NCBI RefSeq assembly: GCF_000161835.1
Contig: NZ_GG697169.2
Location: 986,418 to 1,050,417, forward strand
Origin: Thalassobium sp. R2A62
GTDB taxonomy: Bacteria; Pseudomonadota; Alphaproteobacteria; Rhodobacterales; Rhodobacteraceae
Direction of reading: 5' to 3'
Length of the DNA: 64,000 nt
Numbering within the stretch: position 1 is the stretch's first letter; every line of letters starts with the position of its first letter. A model generated the notes under the pieces. The model made no database searches. It was not told where the DNA came from and was given only the letters and a program-made list of their open reading frames with translations. Both the position numbers and the translations under genes were made by a program. This document shows, one piece after another, positions 52,755-62,797 of the stretch.

Positions 52755-53077
52755 GGCTCTTCCTCATTTTAGGCAAGCCAGCACCGGTCCCAATCATTGG
52801 CAACTCTTGGCTGGCTCCTATCAGAGCTTGTAGGTGGGTCTGGATCCGCCCCCTTTCAACCTCGTCAGTTACATATCGTTACAATGACGGTAGCGCCCAA
52901 GGGGCACAAGCCAAGACATTAAGACATTTTGTCCCGAATTACCGAACAAGGCACAAAAAACGGCCGATTAACCAGAAGTCAACTCAGACTTGATGAAAAT
53001 CGGGAATCGAAAGATACTAAAAAAGCCTGCTGATCGCGAACTGCCACATATGGCGATGTTTTGGGGGGATAGTACCA
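52755..53077. other. lon upstream region
   Basis: 323 bp with no gene; it must hold the lon promoter. I see no operator, repeat or RNA motif I can defend here. Confidence 0.4.
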
Positions 53078-53203
53078 GTGCCTTTTGACTTGCTTGCCGC
53101 GATGATCGCGCTCATCGTGATGTTGGTTAACGTCGATATTGACGAGGGTGACGATGATGAGGGGCGGGATGACGATAGCGGCGAAGAAGCCGTCAGCATG
53201 TAA
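53078..53203 (+). CDS. Possible small membrane protein with an acidic tail
   Basis: A GTG-started frame of 41 residues with GGGGGGA about ten bases upstream. A hydrophobic helix (FDLLAAMIALIVMLVNV) is followed by a strongly acidic tail (DEGDDDEGRDDDSGEE). It ends 21 bp before the glycosyltransferase gene. Overlapping frames on the other strand look no better. Only size, RBS and composition support it. Confidence 0.3.
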   Translation: MPFDLLAAMIALIVMLVNVDIDEGDDDEGRDDDSGEEAVSM

Positions 53204-53224
53204 CGCAGGGGCCGACACGAACAC

Positions 53225-55420
53225 GTGACGCCGCTTAGCCTAATCATAACATTTTACAATGAGACCGCCTTTTTCGACATGGCGGTTCAATCCGTGGTGA
53301 CCCAAGCCATCGATGGCTTGGAATTGATCGTTGTGAACGACAACCCCGACCAGTTTGATGACAGTTGGTTTGCCGACAGGCTGCCCGACGGTGCCCGCCT
53401 CATTCATCACGACATCAATCGCGGGCTGTCTGCTGCACGCAACACTGGGATCGATGCATCAACAGGTAAATTCATCGGATTTCTGGATGCTGACGATTAT
53501 TTCACGTCGGATGGATTGGCACAGCAATATGCATTGGCCCAGCGCTCAGGGGCGGATGTCACCCATGCCGCATGTTTTCTGTCACGCCCCGGTTCCCCTG
53601 ACGTAGACGTTTTGCGCCGTGACGCGCTGATGTTTCTTGAACCGCGCCAAGGCGCAGGCCTTGAGAACTTCGAAGAGGCGCAGTTCTTTACCTCAAGCTG
53701 GGCCAGTCTCTATCGGCGCGACTTTCTCGACAAATTCAATCTGCGCTTTGACGTTGAACAACCAAAATTCGAAGATCGGCTGTTTGTGCTGGAAACCGTC
53801 ACTGCGGCCAGATTGATTGCCACATTGGGCGCGCCGACACGGGTTTGGCGCAGACGGGCGGGGTCAATCTCTGTCTCGCCGACAAATCCGGATATTCACC
53901 GGCTGCAGGTGCAACTGCTGGAAAAATGTTTGGGTGTCATCCGCAAACGTGTGGCCGCAGAAACCCTGCCCGCACGTTTTGAAAAGCGGGAATTGTTTAA
54001 CACCGTCGGGCGCTTGATTTGGGATATGGATCTGATCGACCGCCTGGTTGAGAATAACGACCCCGATTATACGGACTTCGCCCAGCGCATCGTGTCTTTG
54101 TTAGGCGTCGACAGCTTTGGCCACCCGATTTTCGATGACGAGGTACTGGCCCACATCACCCGTGTGGGGATGAAGACCAAACGGGGCTTTGTCTCGCGTA
54201 CCGACTTTTTCGAACTGCACCGCATGTTGCGTGAGGGTGACTTTGACAGTGTCGGGAACCGTTTGGCCGCGATCAAGCCAAAGCACGCAACGCGCAAGGC
54301 CCCTGCCAAGCCGCTGCGGCCCAAGCTGATATTGCACCTTGGCATGCACAAGACCGGATCCACCTATCTGCAGCACCACCTTGTGCACCATCGCGCAGCG
54401 TTAGCCAGCAAGGGCATCCTTGTCCCCAATACGGGGATTGCCAACATCAAGCATGCGTCAGTTCGTCAGGGTGGCCTGCCCGGCCATTATGGTTTGATCC
54501 GCGCCCTACAAAAGCGTGACTTTGGCCTTTGGAAATCATTGCGCCGCGAGATTGAAAACAGCCCTGCAAAGACGGTCATCTTGAGCTGTGAAAACATGCT
54601 CTTTCCGTTGGGTGAGACCCGCGATGCACAGCTTCGTGCCTTGTTTGAACAGCTAGACATGTTCCGAGAGATCCAATGCGTCGCGGTAGTGCGTCGCCCC
54701 GATCGATATCTCGAGGCGTTTTACAAAGAACAGGTCTCGAACGGTCAAAGGTTGGGCAGCCGGACGATCCAGGAGTTCATGGTCGATGAGGCCGAGAACC
54801 TGACCAACTTGGAAGCGCTCCTTGCCCCGTTCGAGGCATATACGGGCACACCGGTCCGTTTGATGGATTTTGACGAGGCAACCGAGCAATCAGCGCTCTG
54901 GCCCGATTTTTGCAAGATGATCGGATTGTCCAAACGGCACCCCAAGGCGCTGGATGATTTGCCGCGCTACCCTTCGCCCGACCGCCAAGCGACTGAAGCG
55001 GCGCGGCTGTTGAATTCCGTGGGGGGTGAGGTGACCTACCGCCAAGACGTGCTGCGGGACTTTTTCAAAGTGGTTCCGACCGATCAAGATCCGGAACCTT
55101 TGTTATCCCCCTCAGAACGCCAATCGCTGATTGCCCTGTTCCAAGAGCAATCGGCCCCATTCGTGGCCCAGCGCGGCTATACGCCCGACTATTCCAAATG
55201 GCATGCAGAACTGGATCAAACAGACTGGGCCCCTCTACAGTGGATCGGCCAACCCTATCTGGATGCGTTGATTGGCGCGCGTTTGCGCAATGAACGGCCC
55301 AGTACACAGCGTCTGTCATCTAAGCCAGCCCAAGCAGCGCGATCATCGGATGCTTCTTTGTTGACGTTTCGTGTACGGCCGCGACCGTGGCTGATGCGGA
55401 TCGTCAACCGGTTCCGGTAA
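53225..55420 (+). CDS. Glycosyltransferase family 2 / sulfotransferase-like fusion protein
   Basis: 731 residues with two unrelated domains. The first (about 1-230) is a GT-A family 2 glycosyltransferase: SLIITFYNETAFFDMAVQSV, VVNDNPDQFDD, NRGLSAARNTGIDAS and the DxD-type FLDADDYF. The second (about 360-600) resembles PAPS-dependent sulfotransferases: LILHLGMHKTGSTYLQHHL is the 5'-phosphosulfate loop, and VVRRPDRYLEAFYKEQVSNG resembles the 3'-phosphate-binding Arg/Ser motif. It may add a sugar and then a sulfate to an exported polysaccharide, which is inference. GTG start at 53225; no membrane helix. Confidence 0.8.
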   Translation: MTPLSLIITFYNETAFFDMAVQSVVTQAIDGLELIVVNDNPDQFDDSWFADRLPDGARLIHHDINRGLSAARNTGIDASTGKFIGFLDADDYFTSDGLAQQYALAQRSGADVTHAACFLSRPGSPDVDVLRRDALMFLEPRQGAGLENFEEAQFFTSSWASLYRRDFLDKFNLRFDVEQPKFEDRLFVLETVTAARLIATLGAPTRVWRRRAGSISVSPTNPDIHRLQVQLLEKCLGVIRKRVAAETLPARFEKRELFNTVGRLIWDMDLIDRLVENNDPDYTDFAQRIVSLLGVDSFGHPIFDDEVLAHITRVGMKTKRGFVSRTDFFELHRMLREGDFDSVGNRLAAIKPKHATRKAPAKPLRPKLILHLGMHKTGSTYLQHHLVHHRAALASKGILVPNTGIANIKHASVRQGGLPGHYGLIRALQKRDFGLWKSLRREIENSPAKTVILSCENMLFPLGETRDAQLRALFEQLDMFREIQCVAVVRRPDRYLEAFYKEQVSNGQRLGSRTIQEFMVDEAENLTNLEALLAPFEAYTGTPVRLMDFDEATEQSALWPDFCKMIGLSKRHPKALDDLPRYPSPDRQATEAARLLNSVGGEVTYRQDVLRDFFKVVPTDQDPEPLLSPSERQSLIALFQEQSAPFVAQRGYTPDYSKWHAELDQTDWAPLQWIGQPYLDALIGARLRNERPSTQRLSSKPAQAARSSDASLLTFRVRPRPWLMRIVNRFR

Positions 55421-55423
55421 CGA

Positions 55424-56554
55424 TCAGAGCGGATCAATATCGCCCTGTGCACGCGCACCATGGAAATCTGATTGGAACTGGGCGAACTGGCCGACTTCGA
55501 TCGCGTCGCGCATTCCCTGCATCAACTCTTGGAAATAATGCAGGTTATGCCACGTCAGCAGCATCCCCGAGATCATCTCTTGCGAGCGGAACACATGATG
55601 CAGATAGGCGCGGCTGTAATTTGAACAGGCCGGACAGGAGCAATTCTCGTCCAGAGGGCGTGGATCATCCGCATGGCGGGCGTTTTTGATGTTCACGACA
55701 CCGTGGCGGGTAAAGACTTGGCCTGTGCGCCCTGATCGTGACGGCAAAACGCAATCCATCATATCAATGCCTCGCGCCACAGCGCCTACGATGTCATCAG
55801 GCTTTCCCACCCCCATCAAATAGCGCGGCTTGTCCGTGGGCAGCTGCTCTGGTGCATAGTCGAGACAATCAAACATCGCCTCTTGGCCTTCGCCGACGGC
55901 CAATCCACCAACGGCGTAGCCCTCGAATCCGATCTCGCGCAGCGCCTCGGCGCTTTCTTGGCGTAGATCCTGCTCTAGCCCGCCTTGCTGAATACCAAAG
56001 AGCGCGTACCCCGGTCTGTCGCCAAAGGCATCGCGCGACCGTTTGGCCCAACGCATCGACATCTCCATGCTTTGGGCAATGCGTTTGCGGTCGGCTGGCA
56101 ATGCAGGACATTCGTCAAAACACATCACAATGTCCGAGCCCAACAAACGCTGGATCTCCATAGACCGCTCAGGCGTCAATTCGTGCTTGGAACCATCAAT
56201 ATGAGATTTAAACGTCACACCCTTTTCCGTGAGTTTGCGCAGCCCAGCAAGGCTCATCACCTGAAACCCGCCGCTATCGGTGAGGATCGGCTTGTCCCAG
56301 TTCATGAATTTGTGCAGCCCGCCCAATCGGGCTATGCGCTCTGCGGTTGGGCGCAACATCAGGTGATAGGTATTCCCTAGTAAGATATCGGCGCCTGTAG
56401 CTGCAACACTTTCCGGCATCATCGCCTTGACCGTGGCGGCAGTGCCCACAGGCATGAACGCCGGTGTGCGGATGTCTCCACGTGGTGTGTGGATTGTACC
56501 GCCGCGCGCGCGCCCGTCGGTGGCGGTCAGATCAAAGGAAAACGGTTGTGTCAT
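55424..56554 (-). CDS. tgt: Queuine tRNA-ribosyltransferase (tRNA-guanine transglycosylase)
   Basis: Exchanges guanine 34 for preQ1 in GUN tRNAs, the step before QueA. 376 residues. The nucleophile Asp lies in [16 protein letters not shown], the other catalytic Asp in [18 protein letters not shown]. The zinc site is [18 protein letters not shown]. It converges with the upstream fusion gene, three bases between stops. Confidence 0.96.
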   Translation of the reverse strand: MTQPFSFDLTATDGRARGGTIHTPRGDIRTPAFMPVGTAATVKAMMPESVAATGADILLGNTYHLMLRPTAERIARLGGLHKFMNWDKPILTDSGGFQVMSLAGLRKLTEKGVTFKSHIDGSKHELTPERSMEIQRLLGSDIVMCFDECPALPADRKRIAQSMEMSMRWAKRSRDAFGDRPGYALFGIQQGGLEQDLRQESAEALREIGFEGYAVGGLAVGEGQEAMFDCLDYAPEQLPTDKPRYLMGVGKPDDIVGAVARGIDMMDCVLPSRSGRTGQVFTRHGVVNIKNARHADDPRPLDENCSCPACSNYSRAYLHHVFRSQEMISGMLLTWHNLHYFQELMQGMRDAIEVGQFAQFQSDFHGARAQGDIDPL

Positions 56555-56682
56555 ACAGGCGATCTAGCGCCCATCGCGCGGTGGCGCAACCGCCGCGTGA
56601 TTTCCCAATGGAAGGCCAAGTTTCGCCCAATTGAACAGGCTACTTAGGCCCAAGTGCATTTATCGACCTATGGATTTTGAAC

Positions 56683-57543
56683 ATGAAGACCCTCTTGAGC
56701 GCCGCATTACTGGCCACGACCCTTGTTATTCCGACCACTGCTGATGCCGCCCGACTGGGGTATTACCCACAAGTGGACGTAGTGGCCCAAACCCACATCC
56801 CGACCCTTGGCCTCACCGCCCAAGGTGGACTGGCGACCTATACGCTGTGTCATACGACAGTCGCGCGCACCTTTGGCATTCCCATCTACTATGAATCCGA
56901 TGGCTATGGCCTGTCCGCAAACAACTGCGAAGGCACCCGCTACACACCTTTGAGCACGGAAGAGTTTGCAGAACTGCAAGCCGCCGGCATGATCGCCGCT
57001 GACATTGCCCAAGAGCCAGCCTTTAACGCCGCGCAAAAACGTACTCATTTGTTTTCCACCCTACTGGGCAGCATTCTTGGCCTGACGGTCGCGATTGCCG
57101 TAATTTCCCGAAAGCTGCGGTTGCGTCGTCGCCGCGCTATGATTGGCACCAAAAATACGTACACCCGCTCTATGGTGGACGTGATGTGCCACATAGCTAA
57201 AATTGAAGGTCAGGTGGATGTCTCCGAGATCAGCGCGATTGTGCGGATCGCTCATGCCCTGACAGGACGCCGCTTTATCCTCGAGCAGATTGCCGAGATC
57301 GTCAACAACGCCGAAAGTAAACTGGCCGAAGCGGACTACAAACGCTTTGCCAAAGGCTTGGCCGAAGGACAAAAGGACGGCGTCATGCAGGTGGCCATTC
57401 TTGTCGCCGCTGCGGACAGCTTTATGGATGACCGCGAAAAGCAGTTTATCGGCAATTTGGGTCGGGCTCTCAAAATGGACGTGCGCCGTGTTGGCGATTT
57501 GTACCGCGATATTTTGGGTGTTGGTGCCGCGCAACCCGCCTAA
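56683..57543 (+). CDS. Exported/membrane protein with a TerB-like domain
   Basis: 286 residues from ATG 56683 (TTG 56677 is the alternative). Signal peptide (MKTLLSAALLATTLVIPTTA), a periplasmic part of about 100 residues with two Cys (YTLCHTTVAR, SANNCEGTRY), one transmembrane helix (about 124-144, FSTLLGSILGLTVAIAVIS), then an Arg-rich patch and a cytoplasmic helical TerB-like domain (about 170-275; EGQVDVSEISAIVRIAHALT, ADSFMDDREKQFIGNLG). The topology is unusual. TerB domains occur in tellurite and stress systems; the function here is unknown. Confidence 0.75.
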   Translation: MKTLLSAALLATTLVIPTTADAARLGYYPQVDVVAQTHIPTLGLTAQGGLATYTLCHTTVARTFGIPIYYESDGYGLSANNCEGTRYTPLSTEEFAELQAAGMIAADIAQEPAFNAAQKRTHLFSTLLGSILGLTVAIAVISRKLRLRRRRAMIGTKNTYTRSMVDVMCHIAKIEGQVDVSEISAIVRIAHALTGRRFILEQIAEIVNNAESKLAEADYKRFAKGLAEGQKDGVMQVAILVAAADSFMDDREKQFIGNLGRALKMDVRRVGDLYRDILGVGAAQPA

Positions 57544-57699
57544 GGCACAAAATCCAGAGGGTTTAGGGGGCTACCCTACCCTCGCCACCTGCCTGTGTGC
57601 GTGAACACAAACCATTGAACACAGATTGGCGCGGGTTGGTACTGGACCTCTGGTTTGGCAATCCTTATGTAACTGGTCAGGAATTGACAGGACTGATCC

Positions 57700-58062
57700 A
57701 TGACCGACAACGCAGCCCCTCTCGAAGGGACACCCTTGATCCAACCGTCGAGCACGGACCACCCACTGTATGACAGTGTGGTCGAGGCGTGCCGGTCTGT
57801 CTACGATCCAGAGATCCCCGTGAACATCTACGACCTCGGCCTCGTCTACACGCTTGATATTGCCGAAGATAACGCTGTTCGTGTTGTGATGACATTGACC
57901 GCGCCGGGCTGTCCCGTGGCTGGCGAAATGCCAGGGTGGTTGGCTGACGCAATTGAACCTCTTGCTGGGGTCAAGCAAGTCGATGTTGAACTGGTTTGGG
58001 AGCCACCGTGGGGCATGGACATGATGTCAGATGAGGCCCGTCTCGAACTTGGATTTATGTAG
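57700..58062 (+). CDS. sufT: SUF-type Fe-S assembly factor with DUF59/MIP18 domain
   Basis: 120 residues, a single MIP18/DUF59 domain (about 25-115). VYDPEIPVNIYDLGLVYTLD is the conserved core, and LTAPGCPVAGEMPGW contains the reactive Cys. SufT-like proteins help mature Fe-S proteins. It precedes the A-type carrier gene by 56 bp in the same direction. Confidence 0.9.
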   Translation: MTDNAAPLEGTPLIQPSSTDHPLYDSVVEACRSVYDPEIPVNIYDLGLVYTLDIAEDNAVRVVMTLTAPGCPVAGEMPGWLADAIEPLAGVKQVDVELVWEPPWGMDMMSDEARLELGFM

Positions 58063-58118
58063 CGGCACTTGAGCCGCGCCCCCGCTGTCTCTATCTTGAA
58101 GCTCAAAGGAGCCCACAC

Positions 58119-58475
58119 ATGTTCGGCATTCCAGGCAAACAAGCGGTCAATATGACCCCAAAGGCAGCAGCACAGATTTCTAAACTGATGGCCAAGGATG
58201 GCCATGAAGGTTTGCGCATTGGTGTCAAAAAAGGCGGCTGTGCGGGCATGGAATACACCATGGAGTATGTGACCGAGGTGAACCCGATGGACGAGGTCGT
58301 CGAACAAGACGGCGCGCGCATCATGATCGCACCAATGGCGCAGATGTTCCTCTTTGGCACCGAAATCGACTACGAAGTGTCGTTGCTAGAAGCTGGGTTC
58401 AAATTCAACAACCCGAACGTGACCGAAGCCTGCGGCTGTGGCGAATCCATCAAATTTGACGCCACGCTAGGTTAA
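58119..58475 (+). CDS. A-type Fe-S carrier (SufA/IscA/HesB family)
   Basis: 118 residues. The three cysteines that bind the transferred cluster are present: KKGGCAGMEYTM, then C-G-C in TEACGCGESIKF near the end. It starts MFGIPGKQAVNMTPKAAAQI with AGGAG upstream. It may be SufA or ErpA; sequence alone does not separate them. The stop shares a base with the start of the TfoX-like gene. Confidence 0.92.
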   Translation: MFGIPGKQAVNMTPKAAAQISKLMAKDGHEGLRIGVKKGGCAGMEYTMEYVTEVNPMDEVVEQDGARIMIAPMAQMFLFGTEIDYEVSLLEAGFKFNNPNVTEACGCGESIKFDATLG

Positions 58476-58801
58476 TGGCCATCAGCGACGCCGATATCAA
58501 ATTCGCCAAAGAGCTGTTTGCGGATGTGGGTCCACTGACAACACGCAAGATGATGGGCGGTCTGTGTCTCTATTATGACGGTGTTATCTTTGCCATCATT
58601 CATTCCGATGCACGGATATACCTCAAGGCCACCGGCACCTACGCCGAAACCCTTGTGGATATGGGTGCCGAGCAAGGGAGCTATACCCGCGACACAGGCA
58701 AAGTAACCAAGATGCCCTATTGGACCCTGCCCGACGCAGCCCTTGATGATCCCACCACAGCGGGCGACCTCGCTCGTACTGCACTGAGCTATTTGGAGTG
58801 A
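58475..58801 (+). CDS. TfoX/Sxy N-terminal-domain protein
   Basis: 108 residues with only the TfoX_N domain: [33 protein letters not shown] and [13 protein letters not shown]. The C-terminal TfoX_C found in competence regulators is missing. Such single-domain proteins are common in alphaproteobacteria, with no assigned role. It overlaps the upstream gene by one base and lies two bases before tpiA. Confidence 0.88.
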   Translation: MAISDADIKFAKELFADVGPLTTRKMMGGLCLYYDGVIFAIIHSDARIYLKATGTYAETLVDMGAEQGSYTRDTGKVTKMPYWTLPDAALDDPTTAGDLARTALSYLE

Positions 58802-58803
58802 CT

Positions 58804-59544
58804 ATGCGCCTTAAACTTGCAGCCGGAAATTGGAAGATGAACGGCACGACCGCTGCCCTGAGCGAACTGACACAACTGCGATCAATCGACGCCACAGGCA
58901 TTGATGTCACGATCGCTACGCCGGCCACTCTGATCCACCGCGCTGTTGCTATTGCAGGTGGGGTTCAGATCGCAGGTCAAGATTGTCATGCAAACGTCTC
59001 GGGCGCACATACGGGCGACACATCGGCGGACATGCTGGCCGATGCAGGTGCGACAGCCGTTATTCTGGGCCATTCGGAACGCCGTGCAGATTACGGCGAA
59101 ACGGATGCAGATGTTGCGGCGAAAACCAACGCAGCATGGGGTGCCGAACTGACTGCGATCGTTTGTGTTGGCGAAACCTTGGACGAACGTGAAACAGGCG
59201 CCACGCTCTCTGTCGTGGCAACTCAATTAACCGGTTCGGTCCCCGATGGGGCATCCGGCGAAACGCTGGTCATCGCATACGAGCCCGTTTGGGCCATCGG
59301 CACCGGCAAGGTTCCGACATTGGAACAAATCGCCGAAGTCCACGATTTCATTCGCGCGGAACTGACCAATCGCTTTGGCGCAGAAACTGCAGATGCCATT
59401 CGCCTGCTTTATGGTGGGTCCGTTAAACCATCAAACGCTACCGAGATCTTTGCGACATCAAACGTTGATGGGGCATTGGTAGGGGGCGCATCGCTCAAGG
59501 CGGATGACTTTTCTGGGATTATCTCTGCACTCGCAGCCGCCTAA
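58804..59544 (+). CDS. tpiA: Triosephosphate isomerase
   Basis: Interconverts DHAP and glyceraldehyde-3-phosphate. 246 residues from ATG 58804; catalytic Lys11 (AGNWKMNG), His90 (ILGHSERR) and Glu160 ([12 protein letters not shown]) are in place. The flexible loop and [12 protein letters not shown] phosphate site are also present. It also consumes the DHAP released by the RhaD aldolase, though it is far from that island. Confidence 0.96.
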   Translation: MRLKLAAGNWKMNGTTAALSELTQLRSIDATGIDVTIATPATLIHRAVAIAGGVQIAGQDCHANVSGAHTGDTSADMLADAGATAVILGHSERRADYGETDADVAAKTNAAWGAELTAIVCVGETLDERETGATLSVVATQLTGSVPDGASGETLVIAYEPVWAIGTGKVPTLEQIAEVHDFIRAELTNRFGAETADAIRLLYGGSVKPSNATEIFATSNVDGALVGGASLKADDFSGIISALAAA

Positions 59545-59636
59545 CGCCGCCAATCACAAGAACACTGGGGCAACCGTGCCCGCGATGGTGGCAAAGCCTC
59601 TTGCCCCCGTGCGGCCATCGCGTAACTGTGCGCTAT

Positions 59637-60797
59637 ATGACAACATTGAACCAATCGCCCAAAGACCCATCCTTTGTCCAAGACCCCTACCCGTTTTACC
59701 AACGGGCGCGGCAGGCAGGCGACTTTGTCTATTGGTCCGACTACGAAGCATGGTCTGCAACGACACATGCGTCTGTCTCGACAGTTTTGCGTGACCGTCG
59801 GTTTGGCCGTGTGAACCCCACATTGACCGTGCCCCCAGCCCTAGCTGATTTCTACGCGGTCGAGGCGCATTCAATGTTGGAGCTTGATCCCCCGCACCAC
59901 ACGCGATTGCGCGGGCTTGTGCTGCGGGCGTTTACCTCGCGGCGGATTATGGGTCTGGCCCCTGAGATCGAACAACTGTGCCATGATCTGATTGATGCGT
60001 TTCCAACGGGCGATTTCGATCTACTGACGCAGTACGCCCAAAAACTACCTGTGATCATCATTGCACGGCTCCTTGGTGTACCAGAAACGCTTAGTGATCA
60101 ATTGCTTAGATGGTCCAATGCGATGGTCCGGGTCTATATGGCCGGACACTCAGCCGACGATGCGCGCGCCGCAAATGATGCCGCTATCGCCTTTTCCGAC
60201 TTTCTGCGTGGATATATCGAGACGCGCCGCGACACCCCTGCTGACGATTTGATTTCACATCTGATTGCCGCCGAAGAAGACGGCGAGCGTCTGTCGACGG
60301 ACGAGCTGATCACAACCTGCATTCTGTTGTTGAACGCGGGCCACGAGGCGACGGTACACACGCTCGGCAATGGTGTGAAACTGATGCTAGAGACCGGCTT
60401 GCGCCCAACGGATGATATCAACCCATTGATCGAAGAGATCCTGCGCTACGACCCGCCGCTGCATATCTTTAGCCGCTGGGCCCGCGAAGACGTCAGCCTC
60501 TTGGGACAGGATTTCAAAGCAGGGGACCGTATTGATTGCCTCTTGGCCTCGGCGAACCGTGATCCTGCGATTTGGGAAGACGCGGAAACCTTTGACCCGT
60601 CACGCAAGGCAACAGCCAACACCAGCTTTGGCGGCGGATTGCATTTTTGTGTCGGCGCACCGCTGGCGCGGCTCGAGCTTCAGATTGCATTGGGGGTTCT
60701 GTTCGAACGGTGTCCCGCTCTCGCAGTGTCAAGCATCCCGCGCTATGCGGATGTCTATCATTTCCACGGACTGACAGAATTGATGGTCACCCGCTAG
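59637..60797 (+). CDS. Cytochrome P450
   Basis: A soluble bacterial class I P450 of 386 residues (ATG 59637). Heme ligand Cys338 in FGGGLHFCVGAPLARLELQ, ExxR at 267-270 (EILR), I-helix AGHEAT at 234-239 (the acid-alcohol pair is Glu-Ala-Thr). A redox partner is not nearby and the substrate cannot be guessed. It converges with the Lrp gene, the two stops sharing a CTAG palindrome. Confidence 0.94.
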   Translation: MTTLNQSPKDPSFVQDPYPFYQRARQAGDFVYWSDYEAWSATTHASVSTVLRDRRFGRVNPTLTVPPALADFYAVEAHSMLELDPPHHTRLRGLVLRAFTSRRIMGLAPEIEQLCHDLIDAFPTGDFDLLTQYAQKLPVIIIARLLGVPETLSDQLLRWSNAMVRVYMAGHSADDARAANDAAIAFSDFLRGYIETRRDTPADDLISHLIAAEEDGERLSTDELITTCILLLNAGHEATVHTLGNGVKLMLETGLRPTDDINPLIEEILRYDPPLHIFSRWAREDVSLLGQDFKAGDRIDCLLASANRDPAIWEDAETFDPSRKATANTSFGGGLHFCVGAPLARLELQIALGVLFERCPALAVSSIPRYADVYHFHGLTELMVTR

Positions 60798-61255
60798 AGC
60801 GGCAACATCGTCGTCGATTTGATTTCTTCCATCGACAATAGAGCTGTGACGTTGAACACGCGCACCTCGGAAATCAGCGATTGGTAGAATTCATCATAGC
60901 CACGGGCATTCGCGACCCGCACCTTGAGGATATAGTCGATATCACCGGCCAGACGGTGCGCCTCTTGGACCTCGGGACGCGACAAAAGCGCGTTTAGAAA
61001 CTTGTCCTGCCAGTCGGCCTCGTGCTCGGACGTTCGGATCAGGACAAAGAAACACGCGTCAAACCCCAGCGCCTCGGCATCTAGCACGACCGTCTGCTTA
61101 CCAATGATCCCCGCTTCGCGCATTTTGCGAATGCGATTCCACACAGGCGTCTTCGAAGAGCCAATTTTTTGGGCAATAATATCAAGCGATTGACTTGCAT
61201 CCCTTTGCAGTTCCGCAAGAATTTTCCGATCTACGTCATCTGTTTGGAACGACAT
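60794..61255 (-). CDS. Lrp/AsnC-family transcriptional regulator
   Basis: 153 residues from ATG 61255 (an upstream start at 61282 is less likely). HTH: VDRKILAELQRDASQSLDIIAQ and SKTPVWNRIRKMREAGII. The C-terminal RAM/ACT ligand domain has HRLAGDIDYILKVRVAN. It is divergent from cysG, so it probably regulates the sulfite-reduction genes, a placement seen in related bacteria. Confidence 0.92.
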   Translation of the reverse strand: MSFQTDDVDRKILAELQRDASQSLDIIAQKIGSSKTPVWNRIRKMREAGIIGKQTVVLDAEALGFDACFFVLIRTSEHEADWQDKFLNALLSRPEVQEAHRLAGDIDYILKVRVANARGYDEFYQSLISEVRVFNVTALLSMEEIKSTTMLPL

Positions 61256-61396
61256 TCCAACCCCTTTGCATTTGCAGAACACTGAATCCGAATTTTACTC
61301 AAATCGGAACATATGTCCTTAATGACCCACGCGAGATACAAATAACAAGGAAATTGTTCTATATTCAGCAGTGAAACATGCAAAAGAGCTGTCGCT

Positions 61397-62797
61397 ATGA
61401 AACATTTTCCAATCTTTATGGCCGTCGAGGGTCGCCGCATCGTCCTATCGGGCGGTGGCGATGCCGCACTGGCCAAGCTGCGCCTGCTGATGAAAACCCA
61501 AGCTAAGATTACGGTCATCGCGGCAGATATCGCCCCCGAGATCACAGCATGGGAAGCGGAAGGAAAACTGGCAACGCTGCGCCGCGCGATGGAGCCTGGT
61601 GACGCGATGTGCGCCACGTTGTTTTACGCCGCAAACGAAGATGACGCTGAGGATACACGTGTCGCCGACCTCGCCCACCGTGACGGTTCATTGGTCAATA
61701 TCGTGGATAATCTGGGCGACAGCCAGTTTATCACGCCGGCGATTGTTGACCGTGACCCTGTGACGATTGCGATCGGCACAGAAGGGGCAGCCCCCGTTCT
61801 GGCCCGCGCGATCAAAGCGGACCTCGAGGAAAAGTTGCCATCGACCTTGGGCACCCTCGCCCACATCGGCAAAGGCTTTCGTCATATGGTCGAAGCACTG
61901 CCAATGGGCCGCCAGCGTCGCGACTTTTGGCGCGAATACTATTTCAAGACAGGCCCACAGAGCCTGATCGCTGGCGACGACACAGCAGTTCAAGACGATC
62001 TACAGTCCCTGCTCTACGATCACCTCAACAAAACATCCCGCAAAGGTCACGTTGATCTGGTGGGTGCGGGTCCGGGCGATCCAGAGCTATTGACCCTCAA
62101 GGCGCGCAAAACCTTGGACGAGGCTGACGTCGTTATCCACGACCGTTTGGTGACACCTGAAATTCTCGAGCTGGCCCGCCGCGAGGCAATCATCATTGAT
62201 GCTGGCAAAGAGGGCTTTGGCAAAGCGATGGCGCAAGACGACATCAACGCGCTCATGGTTCAGCACGCGCGCGGCGGCCATCAGGTTGTCCGGCTCAAGG
62301 CTGGCGACCCGACCGTCTTTGGTCGTCTGGACGATGAAATTGATGCGCTGGACGCCCATGATCTGTCTTGGGCAATTGTGCCGGGCATCACAGCAGCCTC
62401 TGCGGCTGTAGCTAACATCGGTCAAAGCCTGACCAAACGCGGGCGCAATTCCTCGGTCCGCTTCATCACCGGTCACGACACACGCGGGTTTGCCGAACAT
62501 GACTGGCGCGCCTTGGCCGCCGAGGGCGAAGTTGCCGCGATCTACATGGGCAAGAAAACAGCGCGTTTTATTCAGGGCCGCCTGCTGATGCATGGTGCCG
62601 ATCCGCTGACACTTGTGACGATCATCGAAAACGTCAGCCGCGCGGATCAACGCGTTTTGACAACCCATCTGGCCGAACTGGAACCGACCCTGTCGACCGC
62701 TGACCTGACGGGTCCTGCACTCACACTCTTTGGCCTCGCGCCTCGTGCTGCGGTGGAAGCCGCACAATCCTTTGACCTTCAGGAGCTTGCCCAATGA
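61397..62797 (+). CDS. cysG: Siroheme synthase (uroporphyrinogen methyltransferase/dehydrogenase/ferrochelatase)
   Basis: 466 residues combining two modules. The N-terminal CysG_B part (about 1-205) has the Rossmann VLSGGGDAALAKLRLL and does precorrin-2 dehydrogenation and iron chelation. The C-terminal CysG_A part (about 215-455) is the SUMT methyltransferase: VDLVGAGPGDPELLTLKA, GDPTVFGRLDDEIDAL and VPGITAASAA. Siroheme is the cofactor of the sulfite reductase encoded 300 bp later. The gene overlaps the DUF2849 gene by four bases. Confidence 0.95.
   Translation: MKHFPIFMAVEGRRIVLSGGGDAALAKLRLLMKTQAKITVIAADIAPEITAWEAEGKLATLRRAMEPGDAMCATLFYAANEDDAEDTRVADLAHRDGSLVNIVDNLGDSQFITPAIVDRDPVTIAIGTEGAAPVLARAIKADLEEKLPSTLGTLAHIGKGFRHMVEALPMGRQRRDFWREYYFKTGPQSLIAGDDTAVQDDLQSLLYDHLNKTSRKGHVDLVGAGPGDPELLTLKARKTLDEADVVIHDRLVTPEILELARREAIIIDAGKEGFGKAMAQDDINALMVQHARGGHQVVRLKAGDPTVFGRLDDEIDALDAHDLSWAIVPGITAASAAVANIGQSLTKRGRNSSVRFITGHDTRGFAEHDWRALAAEGEVAAIYMGKKTARFIQGRLLMHGADPLTLVTIIENVSRADQRVLTTHLAELEPTLSTADLTGPALTLFGLAPRAAVEAAQSFDLQELAQ

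Noticed and set aside
52979-53247. Minus-strand frames of 76-81 codons upstream of the glycosyltransferase
   Set aside because: They mirror the repetitive acidic plus-strand frame and have no start signals.
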